Program-made: the position numbers and the translations under genes
In this document: in pieces, positions 41,916 through 51,043 of the stretch
Layout: each line of letters begins with the position of its first letter
Numbering within the stretch: position 1 is the first letter of the stretch
The notes under the pieces: generated by a model
What the model was told of the DNA's origin: nothing
The model's database searches: none
What the model saw: the letters and a program-made list of their open reading frames with translations, nothing else
DNA from: Streptomyces sp. NBC_00554
GTDB lineage: Bacteria; Actinomycetota; Actinomycetes; Streptomycetales; Streptomycetaceae
Length of the DNA: 64,000 bases
Direction of reading: 5' to 3'
Assembly (NCBI RefSeq): GCF_041431135.1
Contig: NZ_CP107799.1
Span: 1,488,001 to 1,552,000 of the forward strand

Positions 41916-42742
41916 AACTCGCGAAAGGGCGGTCCATGCTCGACGTACGCGGCCTGAACAAGGTCTACGAGGGATCCGGGCGCCGGGTGGAGGCGGTACG
42001 GGACCTCACCTTCACGGTGGAGGCGGGTGAACTCGTCTGTCTGGTGGGCCCGTCGGGGTGCGGCAAGACCACGCTCCTGAAATGCATGGGCGGACTGCTC
42101 ACCCCTACCGCCGGTGAAGTGCTCCTCGGCGGCCAACGGGTCAGCGGGCCGCCGCCCGGGATGGCTTTCGTGTTCCAGGAGTACGGGCGCAGCCTGTTTC
42201 CCTGGATGCGGGTCGGCGAGAACGTCGAACTCCCGCTGAGACAGAAGGCATTGAGCAAGACGCGGCGCCGGGAGCTGGTCGCCGACGCACTGGAGTCGGT
42301 CGGGCTCACGGACGCCGCGGGGGCGTACCCCTGGCAGCTCTCCGGCGGTATGCAGCAGCGCGTCGCCATCGCCCGCGCGCTCGCGTACGAACCCGATGTG
42401 CTGCTGATGGACGAGCCGTTCGCGGCGGTGGACGCACAGACGCGCGCCGATCTGGAAGACCTGGTGCGCAGGCTGTGGCGGGAGCGCGGGATCACCATCC
42501 TGTTCGTCACCCACGACATCGACGAGGCCGTCTACCTGGGCGAGCGGGTGCTGATCCTCTCCGCCTCCCCCACCGTCGTACAGGAGCAGCTGAAGGTCGA
42601 TCTCCCCGACGAGCGGGACCAGTTGCACACCCGGGTCGCCCCGCGCTTCGCCGAACTGCGGACCCATGTGTACGAGCAGATCCAGGCGGCCAAGCGCGGG
42701 ACACCCCTGGATCTCACGAAAGATACGCCTCCACCTCACTGA
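41912..42742 (+). CDS. ABC transporter ATP-binding protein (SsuB/TauB-type)
   Basis: 276 residues from the GTG at 41912 (ATG 41936 is an alternative). Walker A GPSGCGKTT, signature LSGGMQQR, Walker B VLLMDEPF, and the H-loop VTHDIDEA are all intact. It closes the operon of binding protein, two permeases and ATPase. The C-terminus overlaps the convergent GH87-like gene by 29 bases, so no terminator separates them. Confidence 0.9.
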   Translation: MKLAKGRSMLDVRGLNKVYEGSGRRVEAVRDLTFTVEAGELVCLVGPSGCGKTTLLKCMGGLLTPTAGEVLLGGQRVSGPPPGMAFVFQEYGRSLFPWMRVGENVELPLRQKALSKTRRRELVADALESVGLTDAAGAYPWQLSGGMQQRVAIARALAYEPDVLLMDEPFAAVDAQTRADLEDLVRRLWRERGITILFVTHDIDEAVYLGERVLILSASPTVVQEQLKVDLPDERDQLHTRVAPRFAELRTHVYEQIQAAKRGTPLDLTKDTPPPH

Positions 42743-44882
42743 ACTGGGCAGCCGGCCAGCCCGTGTTGCCGGTGACGCTCACCCTCAGGTAGCGCAGGTT
42801 CGTTCCGCCGGGCAGGGACACGGTGACCGTGTTCCCGGTGGCCGGGTCGAAGCGGTAGCCCGCCGAGGCGACGACGGTCGAGTACGAGGAGCCGTCCGTG
42901 CTGCCCTGCACGGACATGGTCTGCGTGCGCGCGCCCCAGGCCGCGGCGGGCGGGAGTTTCAGAACGACCCGGCGCGCGGCCTGGGTCGATCCGAGGTCGA
43001 CCGTCAGGGCCTGCGGGAAGGCGTTGTTGGTGGACTCCCAGTAGGTGTTGGCGTCGCCGTCGACGGCTTTGCCGGGTGTGTAGACGTCCACCGAGCCGGT
43101 GGCCGTGGCGGGGCGGCCCTTGGTGAGGTTGGTGGTCGGGTCGGGGTTCGGGTTTCCGGAGCCGGGCTGGGGCCAGGCGGAGCAGTTGGACCAGGTGGTG
43201 TCCCAGCCGGAGTTGCCGCCGCCGTTGGTGAGGGTGAAAGTACCGCTCGGGTAGGGGCAGTTGTAGACGCCCGCCGCGCCCACACCGGTGGCTTGGACGT
43301 TGCTGAACCTCGCCGCGCCCTGCGTCTCGGCCTGGACGACGACGGTGCCGACCCTGCTGACCGTCGCGCCGGTCACGTTCACGTTGCTCGTCGGGTAGCC
43401 GCGCCCGCCGCCCGACACGAACTCGAAGGCGCTGTACGGGCTGTCGGTGATCGTGGTGTTGGTGATGTTGACCGTGGCATTGATCGCGCTGTCGTACGAG
43501 TCGACCCGCAACGCCCCCATCGGGTGGCCCCAGTTGGGGTTCATCGCACCGGAGCGCACGAGCGTGTTGCCGTCGACCGTGATGGTGCCGGCCAGCGGGT
43601 GGAAGGGGTCGAGGAACTTCTGGTTGGAGATCGCGATGCCGCTGCCGAGCGCGTTGGTGTCGGAGACCAGGTTGTTCCGCACCGCGATGTCGGTGCCGCC
43701 GTAGATCGCGATGCCGTTGGCCAGGTTCGGCTGCGAGATGGTGTTGTTCTCGAAGCTGCTGTTGGTGTCGGGCGAGTTGAGCGACCACATGGCGAGCGAG
43801 TCGTCGCCCTGGTTGCGCAGGAAGTTGTTGCGGACGCGGACGCCGTGCGCGTTGCCGTTGAGGTTGAGGCCGTCGGCGGTGGTGTCGAGGATGCGGTTGT
43901 TCTCGACGACAAGGTTGTCATTGTTTCCCGTCAGCCAGAGGCCGACCTTGAGGTGCTGGATCCACATTCCGGAGACCGTGGAGTTCGGGCCCAGGGAGCC
44001 GTTGACGAAGTTGTCCGGGTTGGAGTCGACGCGCTCGGTGACCTCGCCGATGACCGCGAAGTCCCTGAGCCGGACGCTTCCGGAGGAGCTGCTCTGGTCG
44101 ATGAAGCGCGAGGTGTGTACGACGGAGTACCAGCTGCCCGCGCCCTGGAGGGTGACGTTCTGGACGCCGCTGAGCGAGGAGGTGATGCGGTAGTCGCCCG
44201 GCGGGATCCATACGACTCCCCCTTGTGCGGCGGAGATCGCGTCCCGGAAGGCCTGCGTCGAATCGCCCTGGCCTGTGGGGTCCGCGCCCCTGTCCGTGAC
44301 GGACACCGAACCCGCGGGTCTGGCGGCGGCAGCGGCGACCTGCTCGAAGTCGGCCACGTCCACGGTGACTTGGGCGGCGGTGGCCTGGAAGGCGACCTTG
44401 TCGCCGGCCTGCACGTTCTGGCCGAGGAGCAGCCGGGCGTTGTCGTAGAAGTGGTGGGTCCTGGCGCCGGCGATCCAGGAGGTGTCGACGTAGGAGTACT
44501 TGGAGGTGACGGCGAGGGTCTTGGCGAGCTTGACGCCGTTCACGTAGACGTCGAGGGTGCCGGACTGGCCGTCCGGGACGCTGTAGGAGACGTTCACCGC
44601 GTTGGCCGCTCGGGGGACGGTGAACTCGACACGCTGGCCCGCGGTCAGCCGTACGGCCTGCCGTCCGGAGGCCTCCGAGGCAAGCGTGGCCTGGGTGTAG
44701 TCGGGGCCGATCCTCGTGCCCGTGGAGGTGGCGGTCTCGGCCTCGACGGAGGTGAAGGGGAGGGTGGCGCCCGCGGCGGCGACCGCGGAGTGGGCCGTGG
44801 TGGCGCTGAGCATGCCGGCGGCGAGGGCGACGGTCACCGCTGCGATTGCTGTTTTTGGCATGCTCCTGTCAGCTCTTGGCAT
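42714..44882 (-). CDS. Secreted GH87-like alpha-1,3-glucanase with discoidin domain
   Basis: 722 residues. Sec signal peptide (MPKTAIAAVTVALAAG... cleaved near residue 40), then a CBM35-like N-domain (VEAETATSTGTRIGPDY), a right-handed beta-helix catalytic domain (about 190-560: GADPTGQGDSTQAF, NNRILDTTADGLNLNG, RNQGDDSLAMW) as in mycodextranase/alpha-1,3-glucanases, and a C-terminal F5/8-type discoidin (CBM32-like) domain (about 585-722). The active-site Asp pair of GH87 is consistent with DGLNLNG and GDDSLAM. It should hydrolyse fungal cell-wall alpha-1,3-glucan. ATG 44882 has aaaggg upstream. Confidence 0.82.
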   Translation of the reverse strand: MPRADRSMPKTAIAAVTVALAAGMLSATTAHSAVAAAGATLPFTSVEAETATSTGTRIGPDYTQATLASEASGRQAVRLTAGQRVEFTVPRAANAVNVSYSVPDGQSGTLDVYVNGVKLAKTLAVTSKYSYVDTSWIAGARTHHFYDNARLLLGQNVQAGDKVAFQATAAQVTVDVADFEQVAAAAARPAGSVSVTDRGADPTGQGDSTQAFRDAISAAQGGVVWIPPGDYRITSSLSGVQNVTLQGAGSWYSVVHTSRFIDQSSSSGSVRLRDFAVIGEVTERVDSNPDNFVNGSLGPNSTVSGMWIQHLKVGLWLTGNNDNLVVENNRILDTTADGLNLNGNAHGVRVRNNFLRNQGDDSLAMWSLNSPDTNSSFENNTISQPNLANGIAIYGGTDIAVRNNLVSDTNALGSGIAISNQKFLDPFHPLAGTITVDGNTLVRSGAMNPNWGHPMGALRVDSYDSAINATVNITNTTITDSPYSAFEFVSGGGRGYPTSNVNVTGATVSRVGTVVVQAETQGAARFSNVQATGVGAAGVYNCPYPSGTFTLTNGGGNSGWDTTWSNCSAWPQPGSGNPNPDPTTNLTKGRPATATGSVDVYTPGKAVDGDANTYWESTNNAFPQALTVDLGSTQAARRVVLKLPPAAAWGARTQTMSVQGSTDGSSYSTVVASAGYRFDPATGNTVTVSLPGGTNLRYLRVSVTGNTGWPAAQFSEVEAYLS

Positions 44883-44946
44883 GTGCTGATCCCTTTCATC
44901 GTGGGGTTGCGGGATAGCGGGGTGGAACGGCGGCCGGGCTGCGGCG

Positions 44947-46557
44947 TCAGGCGCGCAGCCAGGCCGCCGTGTCCTGGGGGAGGTGGCCTTCGGCGTCCAA
45001 GGGGCCGCTCGTGAGGAGGAGTTGGGTGTGGCCGGGGAGTTCGGTGGGGGTGTCGGAGAGGTTGACCACGCAGAGCGTGCCGTCCGTGCGGGCGAAGGCG
45101 AGAACACCTTCGGGGGTGGGCAGCCAGGTCAGCGGGCCGTCGCCGAAGCCGGGCTCCGTGCGACGGATGCGGAGCGCCGCGCGGTAGAGGGCCAGCATCG
45201 AGGCGGGGTCGGCTGCCTGGTGGTCGGCCGCGTACGCCGGCCAGTCCGCGGGTTGCGGAAGCCAGGGCTCACCGCCGAAGCCGGCGTGGGGCGCGTCGGC
45301 GGTCCACGGCAGTGGAACCCTGCACCCGTCCCGGCCCGGGTCGGTGCCGCCGGAGCGGAAGTGCATCGGGTCCTGGATGCTCTCGCGCGGTATCTCCGCC
45401 TCGGGCAGGCCGAGTTCCTCGCCCTGGTAGACGTAGACGGCGCCGGGCAGGGCGAGTGAGAGCAGGGCGGCGGCGCGGGCGCGCCGGGTGCCCAGGGCGA
45501 GGTCGCTGGGGGTGCCGAAGGCCTTGGTGGCGAAGTCGAAGCCGGTGTCGGTGCGGCCGTAGCGGGTGACCGTGCGTGTCACGTCGTGGTTGCACAGGAC
45601 CCAGGTGGCGGGCGCGCCGACCGGGGCGTGCTCGGCGAGGGTCTCGTCGATCGACGTACGCAGCCGTCCGGCGTCCCAAGGGCAGGACAGGAAGGAGAAG
45701 TTGAAGGCGGTGTGCAGTTCGTCCGGGCGGAGGTAGCGGGCGAAGCGCTCGGTGTCCGGGAGCCAGACCTCGCCCACGAAGATGCCGTCGTAGGCGTCGG
45801 CGACCGCACGCCAGGAGCGGTAGATGTCGTGGAGTTCGTCGCGGTCGACGAAGGGGTGCGGGTCGCGGCCCTCGACGAAGTCGGGGAGGTCCGGGTCCTT
45901 CGCGGGCAGCGCGGCCGAGTCGATGCGGACGCCGGCCACGCCCCGCTCGAACCAGAAGCGCAGGACGTCCTCGTGCTCCTGCCGGACGGCCGGGTGCGCC
46001 CAGTTGAGGTCGGGCTGCTCGGGCGTGAACAGGTGGAGGTACCAGTCGCCGTCGGGCAGCCGGGTCCAGACGGGTTCGGTGGAGCCCGCGAACTGGGACG
46101 GCCAGTCGTTGGGCGGGAGTTCGCCGTGTTCGCCGCGTCCTGGGCGGAAGTGGAACAGCTCGCGCTCCGGGCTGCCAGGGCCGGCCGCGAGGGCGGCGCG
46201 GAACCATGCGTGCTGGTCGGAGACGTGGTTGGGCACGATGTCGACGAGGGTGCGGATGCCCAGCTCCCGCGCTTCGGCGATGAGTTTCTCCGCCTCGGCG
46301 AGGGTTCCGAAGGCCGGGTCGATGGCGCGGTAGTCGGCGACGTCGTATCCGCCGTCGGCCATGGGTGACAGGTACCAGGGGTTGAACCACAGGGCGTCCA
46401 CGCCGAGTTCGGCGAGGTAGGGGAGTTTGGCGCGGACGCCCGCGAGGTCGCCGGTGCCGTCGCCGTCGCCGTCCGCGAAGCTGCGGACGTACACCTGGTA
46501 GATGACGGCGGAGCGCCACCATTCGCCCTGAGTGCGGGCAGGGGAATGCTGTCCCAC
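44947..46557 (-). CDS. GH13 alpha-glucosidase
   Basis: 536 residues, no signal peptide. GH13 motifs: DIVPNHVSDQH, GVRIDSA (nucleophile Asp), GEVW (acid Glu), and NHDVTR (transition-state Asp). The closest known type is the GH13 subfamily 30-like oligo-alpha-glucosidases of Streptomyces (AglA). It would cleave imported alpha-glucosides to glucose in the cytosol. GTG 46557 has agaaagg upstream. Last gene of the operon after the two permeases. It lies just upstream of the GH87 gene in the same direction. Confidence 0.87.
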   Translation of the reverse strand: MGQHSPARTQGEWWRSAVIYQVYVRSFADGDGDGTGDLAGVRAKLPYLAELGVDALWFNPWYLSPMADGGYDVADYRAIDPAFGTLAEAEKLIAEARELGIRTLVDIVPNHVSDQHAWFRAALAAGPGSPERELFHFRPGRGEHGELPPNDWPSQFAGSTEPVWTRLPDGDWYLHLFTPEQPDLNWAHPAVRQEHEDVLRFWFERGVAGVRIDSAALPAKDPDLPDFVEGRDPHPFVDRDELHDIYRSWRAVADAYDGIFVGEVWLPDTERFARYLRPDELHTAFNFSFLSCPWDAGRLRTSIDETLAEHAPVGAPATWVLCNHDVTRTVTRYGRTDTGFDFATKAFGTPSDLALGTRRARAAALLSLALPGAVYVYQGEELGLPEAEIPRESIQDPMHFRSGGTDPGRDGCRVPLPWTADAPHAGFGGEPWLPQPADWPAYAADHQAADPASMLALYRAALRIRRTEPGFGDGPLTWLPTPEGVLAFARTDGTLCVVNLSDTPTELPGHTQLLLTSGPLDAEGHLPQDTAAWLRA

Positions 46558-46596
46558 GGTGCCTACCTTTCTGTGAAGCTCTGGAAGGGGTGGGGG

Positions 46597-47472
46597 TCAG
46601 CCCTTCGTGCTGCCCGCGCTGATCCCGGCGATGATGTGCCGCTGGAACACCAGGAACATCGCCACCATGGGGATGCTCGCGATCACCATCGAGGCGAGCA
46701 GCACGGTCAGCGGGATGTTCTGGGACAGCTGGACGAGGGCCACGCTGATGGGCTGTTTGTCGGTGTCGGAGAAGACCATCAGCGGCCAGAGGAAGTCCTG
46801 CCAGACGGCGACAAGGGCGAAGATCGACACGACTCCCAGGACCGGCCTGGACATGGGCAGCACGATCGACCAGAGGGTGCGCAGCCGTCCGGCGCCGTCG
46901 ATCTCGGCGGCCTCCAGGACATCGCGCGGGATCTGGTCGAAGAAGCGCTTGAGGAGGTAGAGGTTGAAGGCGTTGGCCACGGCGGGCAGCCAGATGCCGA
47001 GCGGGTCGTTGAGCAGGCTGGTGTGGATCAGCGGGAGGTCGGCGACGGTCAGGTACTTCGGGACGACCAGTGCCTGCGCCGGGACCATCAGGGTGGCGAG
47101 GATGCCGCCGAGGATGATCTTTCCGAAGGCGGGCTTCAGCCTGGACAGGGCATACGCGGCGGCCGTGCAGAACACGAGTTGAAGGATCCAGGCGCCGGTG
47201 GCCTGCACCACCGTGTTCCAGAGGTGGGTGGGCAGGTCCATCAGGTCCCAGGCGTCGGTGTAGCCGGTGAGGCTCCACTTGTCGGGGACGAGCGTCGGGG
47301 GTGTGCGGGTGACCTCATCCGGCGACTTCATGGCGCCGGTGACCATCCAGTAGACGGGGAAGAGGAAGGCGAGCGCGAAGAGCAGGACGATGCCCGAGAA
47401 GACCGTCCAGTAGAGGGTCTTGCCTCGGCGGCGGGCCAGGGTGAGCGGTGAGACGAGCGTGCGGGTGCTCAT
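46597..47472 (-). CDS. Sugar ABC transporter permease (MalG-type)
   Basis: 291 residues, six membrane segments, contact loop EAAEIDGAGRLRTLWSIVLP (about residues 185-204), as in CUT1 permeases. It overlaps the upstream permease by 4 bases and starts with ATG 47472. It pairs with the MalF-type permease. No ATPase gene exists in the locus, so it probably uses the shared MsiK-type ATPase known in streptomycetes. Confidence 0.87.
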   Translation of the reverse strand: MSTRTLVSPLTLARRRGKTLYWTVFSGIVLLFALAFLFPVYWMVTGAMKSPDEVTRTPPTLVPDKWSLTGYTDAWDLMDLPTHLWNTVVQATGAWILQLVFCTAAAYALSRLKPAFGKIILGGILATLMVPAQALVVPKYLTVADLPLIHTSLLNDPLGIWLPAVANAFNLYLLKRFFDQIPRDVLEAAEIDGAGRLRTLWSIVLPMSRPVLGVVSIFALVAVWQDFLWPLMVFSDTDKQPISVALVQLSQNIPLTVLLASMVIASIPMVAMFLVFQRHIIAGISAGSTKG

Positions 47473-48431
47473 GAGTCCTCACCTCCGGAGCTGGTCAGCT
47501 TCAGATAGAGCGCCGAGAAGGCGCTGAGCAGGACGAGGAGCATGACGCTCAGGGCGCAGGCTCCGCCGAAGTCGTTGTAGAGGAAGGCGTACTTGTAGAT
47601 CAGGTACAGGACCGTCACGGTCGAGTTCTCCGGGCCGCCGCCCGTGATGACGAACGGTTCCGTGAAGATCTGCATGGTGGCGATGATCTGCAGCAGCATC
47701 AGCATCAGGATGATGAAGCGGGTCTGCGGGATCGTCACATGGCGGACGCGCTGCCAGATGTTCGCGCCGTCCAGCTCGGCAGCCTCGTACAGCTCACCGG
47801 GGATGCTCTGCAGCGCGGCCAGGTAGATGAGGACGGTGCCGCCGAGGTTGGCCCAGGTGGCGACGATGACCAGCGATACGAGGGCGGTGTCGGCGCCGTT
47901 GGACCAGTTCGAGGTGGGCAGGTGCAGGAAGCGCAGCGCCTCGTTCGCCAGGCCCGCTCCGGGATCGTAGAACCACTTCCAGAGCAGGGCGCTGACCACC
48001 GGCGGGATCATCACCGGCAGATAGACCACGACTCTGAAGAAGGCCTTCGCGTGCCGGAGTTCGTTCAGCACCAGCGCCATCACGAAGGGGACGGCGAAGC
48101 CGATGAGCAGGGCGAGGAGCGTGAAGGTCAGGGTGTTGCGCCAGGCTGCCGTGAACTCCGGGTCGTGGAAGACGCGGGTGAAGTTCTCGGTGCCGACCCA
48201 CTCCGCCTCCGCCCCCGGCGTGTACTTCTGGAAGGCGATCACGACCGCGCGGATCGCCGGGTACCACGAGAACAGCGCGAAGCAGAGCAGGCCGCCGACG
48301 AGGAAGGCGTACGCGCGGGACTGGTCGGCCAGGCGCCGCCGCAGCGGCGGCCGTTGAGGTCCGGGCCTGGGTGCCTCCACCGGCCGTACAGTCGTCGGTG
48401 GAGGCACCGCGGGCTTCGATGCGGTCTTCAT
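47469..48431 (-). CDS. Sugar ABC transporter permease (MalF-type)
   Basis: 320 residues with an unusually proline-rich cytoplasmic N-terminus (about 1-30) and six membrane helices. The contact loop ELYEAAELDGANIWQRVRHV is at about residues 225-244. ATG 48431 lies 8 bases after the binding-protein stop. It overlaps the MalG-type gene. CUT1 family, alpha-glucoside uptake inferred from the neighbouring hydrolases. Confidence 0.87.
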   Translation of the reverse strand: MKTASKPAVPPPTTVRPVEAPRPGPQRPPLRRRLADQSRAYAFLVGGLLCFALFSWYPAIRAVVIAFQKYTPGAEAEWVGTENFTRVFHDPEFTAAWRNTLTFTLLALLIGFAVPFVMALVLNELRHAKAFFRVVVYLPVMIPPVVSALLWKWFYDPGAGLANEALRFLHLPTSNWSNGADTALVSLVIVATWANLGGTVLIYLAALQSIPGELYEAAELDGANIWQRVRHVTIPQTRFIILMLMLLQIIATMQIFTEPFVITGGGPENSTVTVLYLIYKYAFLYNDFGGACALSVMLLVLLSAFSALYLKLTSSGGEDS

Positions 48432-48439
48432 GAACGGTG

Positions 48440-49789
48440 TCAGCCCCGGGCCAGAATGGAGTCGATCTTGCCGGACGCGTCGCTCAGGAGCTTGTCGATG
48501 TCGGCGTCCTTCTTGGTGAGCACCGCGGAGACGGCGCCGTCCAGGACGGAGTAGATCTGCTGGGCCTGCGGGGGCTCGATCTTCATGTCCAGGCTCTGGT
48601 TGCCGTCGAGGAAGGCCTGGTAGTTCTCCACCGGGACGTTGGCGTTGGCTTCCTTGACCTGCTGGTCCTTCTCGTCGGCCGCGCCGGTGAACAGGCGGGG
48701 CTCGGGCAGGCCGACGGGCGCGTCGTTCTGCTTGGCGCGGGCGTAGTCACCGAGGAAGCCGTCGCCGGGGGTGAGGAACATCGAGTCGAGCCACTTCAGG
48801 CCCGCCTTGATCTGCTCCGGCGTCGCCTTCTTGTTGAACATGTAGCCGTCGCCGCCGACGAGCGTGCCGTTGCCGCCGGGCATGGGCGCGAGGGCGAGGT
48901 CGTTGTAGTTGCCGCCCTTCTCCTTGACCAGGATCGGGATGTTGTCCGGCGCGGAGAGGTACATGCCGAGCTTCCCAGAGCCCATCATCTGCTGGACGTC
49001 ATTGAGGATGAGGAGCTGCTTGGTGCCCATGGAGTTGTCGGTCCAGCGCATGTCCTTGAGGTTCTGCAGGACGGCCTTGCCCTCGGGGGTGTCGACGTTG
49101 GCCTTCTTGCCGTCCTCGCTGACGACGTCGCCGCCCTGCGAGTAGAGCTCGGCGGTGAAGTGCCAGCCGCCCTGGTTCTGGGCGCTGTAGTCGGCGTATC
49201 CGACGGTGCCGTTGCCGAGCCCGGCTATCGCCTTGGCGGCCGTGCGCAGCTCCTCCCAGGTGGCCGGGGGCTTCTCGGGGTCGAGGCCCGCGTCCTTGAA
49301 CAGCTTCTTGTTGTAGATCAGGCCCATCGAGTAACCGGTGCGCGGGACGCCGTAGATCTTGCCGTCGACGGTGTAGATGTCGCGCAACTGCTGCTGGATG
49401 GTGTCGTAGCTCTTGAGGTCCTTGACGTAACTCGTGATGTCCGCGGCCTGGTTGATGTCCACGACATGCTTGGCATCGGTGAAGTAGGTGTAGAAGACGT
49501 CCTCCATCTGGCCGCCGGCCAGCTTGGCGTCGAACGTCTTGGGGTCCTGACACGGGAACGCGTCATGCGCGACGACGTCGATGGTCGGGTTGGCCTTCTC
49601 GAAGGCCTTGATGTCCGCCTCGAAGAACGAGCGGTCGACCTTGGCGCTCTTGGGCGGCATGCAGTTGACGGTGATGCTGGTCTTGCCGTCGGCCGCGTCG
49701 TCGTCGCCCGAACCGCAAGCGGTGGCGGTGAGCGCGAAAGAACACGCCATGAGCGTGATGAAGGTACGGCGGAACCCGGTGCTTCTCAT
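48440..49789 (-). CDS. Sugar-binding lipoprotein of the ABC transporter
   Basis: 449 residues from ATG 49789 (aaggggtccaccg upstream). Lipoprotein signal with Cys at about residue 25 in TATACGS. It follows the CUT1 solute-binding pattern (FEKANPTIDVVAHDAFP, YGVPRTGYSMGLIYNKKLF, AGLKWLDSMFL). Likely alpha-glucoside binding by context. First gene of the operon and immediately downstream of the LacI gene in the same direction; a 145-base gap holds a perfect 7-9-7 inverted repeat. Confidence 0.88.
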   Translation of the reverse strand: MRSTGFRRTFITLMACSFALTATACGSGDDDAADGKTSITVNCMPPKSAKVDRSFFEADIKAFEKANPTIDVVAHDAFPCQDPKTFDAKLAGGQMEDVFYTYFTDAKHVVDINQAADITSYVKDLKSYDTIQQQLRDIYTVDGKIYGVPRTGYSMGLIYNKKLFKDAGLDPEKPPATWEELRTAAKAIAGLGNGTVGYADYSAQNQGGWHFTAELYSQGGDVVSEDGKKANVDTPEGKAVLQNLKDMRWTDNSMGTKQLLILNDVQQMMGSGKLGMYLSAPDNIPILVKEKGGNYNDLALAPMPGGNGTLVGGDGYMFNKKATPEQIKAGLKWLDSMFLTPGDGFLGDYARAKQNDAPVGLPEPRLFTGAADEKDQQVKEANANVPVENYQAFLDGNQSLDMKIEPPQAQQIYSVLDGAVSAVLTKKDADIDKLLSDASGKIDSILARG

Positions 49790-49875
49790 CGGTGGACCCC
49801 TTTGGGCAGGAGCGGGTGGAACCCTTTTGGCAACCCGTGGCCTGGAGCGGTGGGCGCCGCACACTCAAGCACCGA

Positions 49876-49898
49876 CGACATCGGTCCGCAAGATGTCG
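49876..49898. promoter_or_regulatory. Inverted repeat before the sugar-binding gene
   Basis: CGACATC and GATGTCG arms separated by 9 bases, perfect symmetry. The site contains CGCAAGATGT (49887-49896). The same CGCAAGATRT string recurs in the LacI gene promoter at 50948-50957, so this may be a shared regulator site. Confidence 0.4.
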
Positions 49899-49934
49899 CG
49901 CAGAATATGGAATTATTTGACAGTCACCTGTTGC

Positions 49935-50933
49935 TCAGTGGCGCGGCGCTTGCGCTGTCGAACCACGCACCACCAACTCCGGCTCGAACAGCAGTTCTTC
50001 GGCGGTGACACTGCTGCCGCCGATCTGAGCATTGAGCAGCTCGACGGCCGCGCGCCCCATGGCCTCGATGGGCTGGCGCACGGTGGTCAGCGGCGGCTCG
50101 GTGCAGTTCATGAACGCCGAGTCGTCGTAGCCGACCACGGAGACCTCGCCGGGGACGGTGAGTCCCTTGCGGCGGGCGGCCCGTACGGCGCCGAGGGCAA
50201 GGGGGTCGCTGGCGCAGATGATGCCGGTGACGCCCCGGTCGAGCAGCCGGGTGGCCGCGGCCTGGCCGCCCTCCAGGGAGAACATGGCCCGGGCGACGTG
50301 CTCGTCGGGCAGGTCGGGGGCGAGCACGCGGGCCGCCGCGAGCTTGCGCCCCGAGGGCATGTGGTCGCCGGGGCCGAGGACGAGACCGATGCGCTCGTGG
50401 CCGAGCGAGTCCAGGTGGCGCCAGGCCTGTTCGACGGCAACGGCGTCGTCGCAGGAGACACAGGGGAACCCGAGGTGCTCGATGGCCGCGTTCACCAGCA
50501 CCACCGGGATGTTGCGGTCGGCGAGCTGCCGGTAGTGGTCGTGCGGCGCGTCCGCCTGCGCGTACAGACCGCCCGCGAACACCACGCCGGAGACCTGCTG
50601 TTGGAGCAGCAGCTCCACGTAGTCCGCCTCGGAGACGCCGCCCTTGGTCTGTGTGCACAGCACCGGGGTGAGTCCGAGCTGGGCGAGCGCGCCGCCGATC
50701 ACTTCGGCGAACGCCGGGAAGATCGGGTTCTGCAGCTCGGGCAGCACGAGGCCGACGAGGCGGGCGCGTTCACCGCGCAGCTGCGTGGGCCTCTCGTAGC
50801 CGAGCACGTCCAGCGCGGAGAGAACCGCCTGCCGAGTGGAATCGGAGACTCCGGGCTTGCCGTTGAGCACCCGGCTGACCGTGGCCTCGCTGACCCCGAC
50901 CTTCTTCGCCACCTGAGCAAGTCGTCGCGTCAT
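49935..50933 (-). CDS. LacI-family transcriptional regulator
   Basis: 332 residues. N-terminal HTH (MTRRLAQVAKKVGVSEATVS, residues 1-20) followed by the hinge and a periplasmic-binding-like sensor domain (about 60-325; GVTGIICASDPLALGAVRAA). The sensor type resembles glucoside regulators of alpha-glucoside operons (AglR/MalR-like). It is set directly before the ABC operon on the same strand and presumably represses it until a disaccharide ligand binds. ATG 50933 is the first Met of the HTH. Confidence 0.88.
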   Translation of the reverse strand: MTRRLAQVAKKVGVSEATVSRVLNGKPGVSDSTRQAVLSALDVLGYERPTQLRGERARLVGLVLPELQNPIFPAFAEVIGGALAQLGLTPVLCTQTKGGVSEADYVELLLQQQVSGVVFAGGLYAQADAPHDHYRQLADRNIPVVLVNAAIEHLGFPCVSCDDAVAVEQAWRHLDSLGHERIGLVLGPGDHMPSGRKLAAARVLAPDLPDEHVARAMFSLEGGQAAATRLLDRGVTGIICASDPLALGAVRAARRKGLTVPGEVSVVGYDDSAFMNCTEPPLTTVRQPIEAMGRAAVELLNAQIGGSSVTAEELLFEPELVVRGSTAQAPRH

Positions 50934-50947
50934 GCGCGCAAGAATAG

Positions 50948-50970
50948 CGCAAGATATGCAAACGGCTTGC
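50948..50970. promoter_or_regulatory. Candidate LacI operator (autoregulation)
   Basis: GCAA ACGGC TTGC at 50958-50970 is a symmetric LacI-type site (GCAA/TTGC arms), directly preceded by CGCAAGATAT (50948-50957). It lies 15-37 bases upstream of the lacI start codon. Binding by the gene's own product is inferred. Confidence 0.45.
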
Positions 50971-51043
50971 GTAAAGTGCGACTTCTCAGCCGCGCTTTAC
51001 GCCGACCTCGGCCCGTCGCCCGCGTCGGAACACAGTCTTCCAT

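Noticed and set aside
42666..45014. A 782-codon forward open frame antisense to the GH87-like gene
   Set aside because: Repetitive Val/Asp/Gly composition; it mirrors the beta-helix repeats on the real strand.
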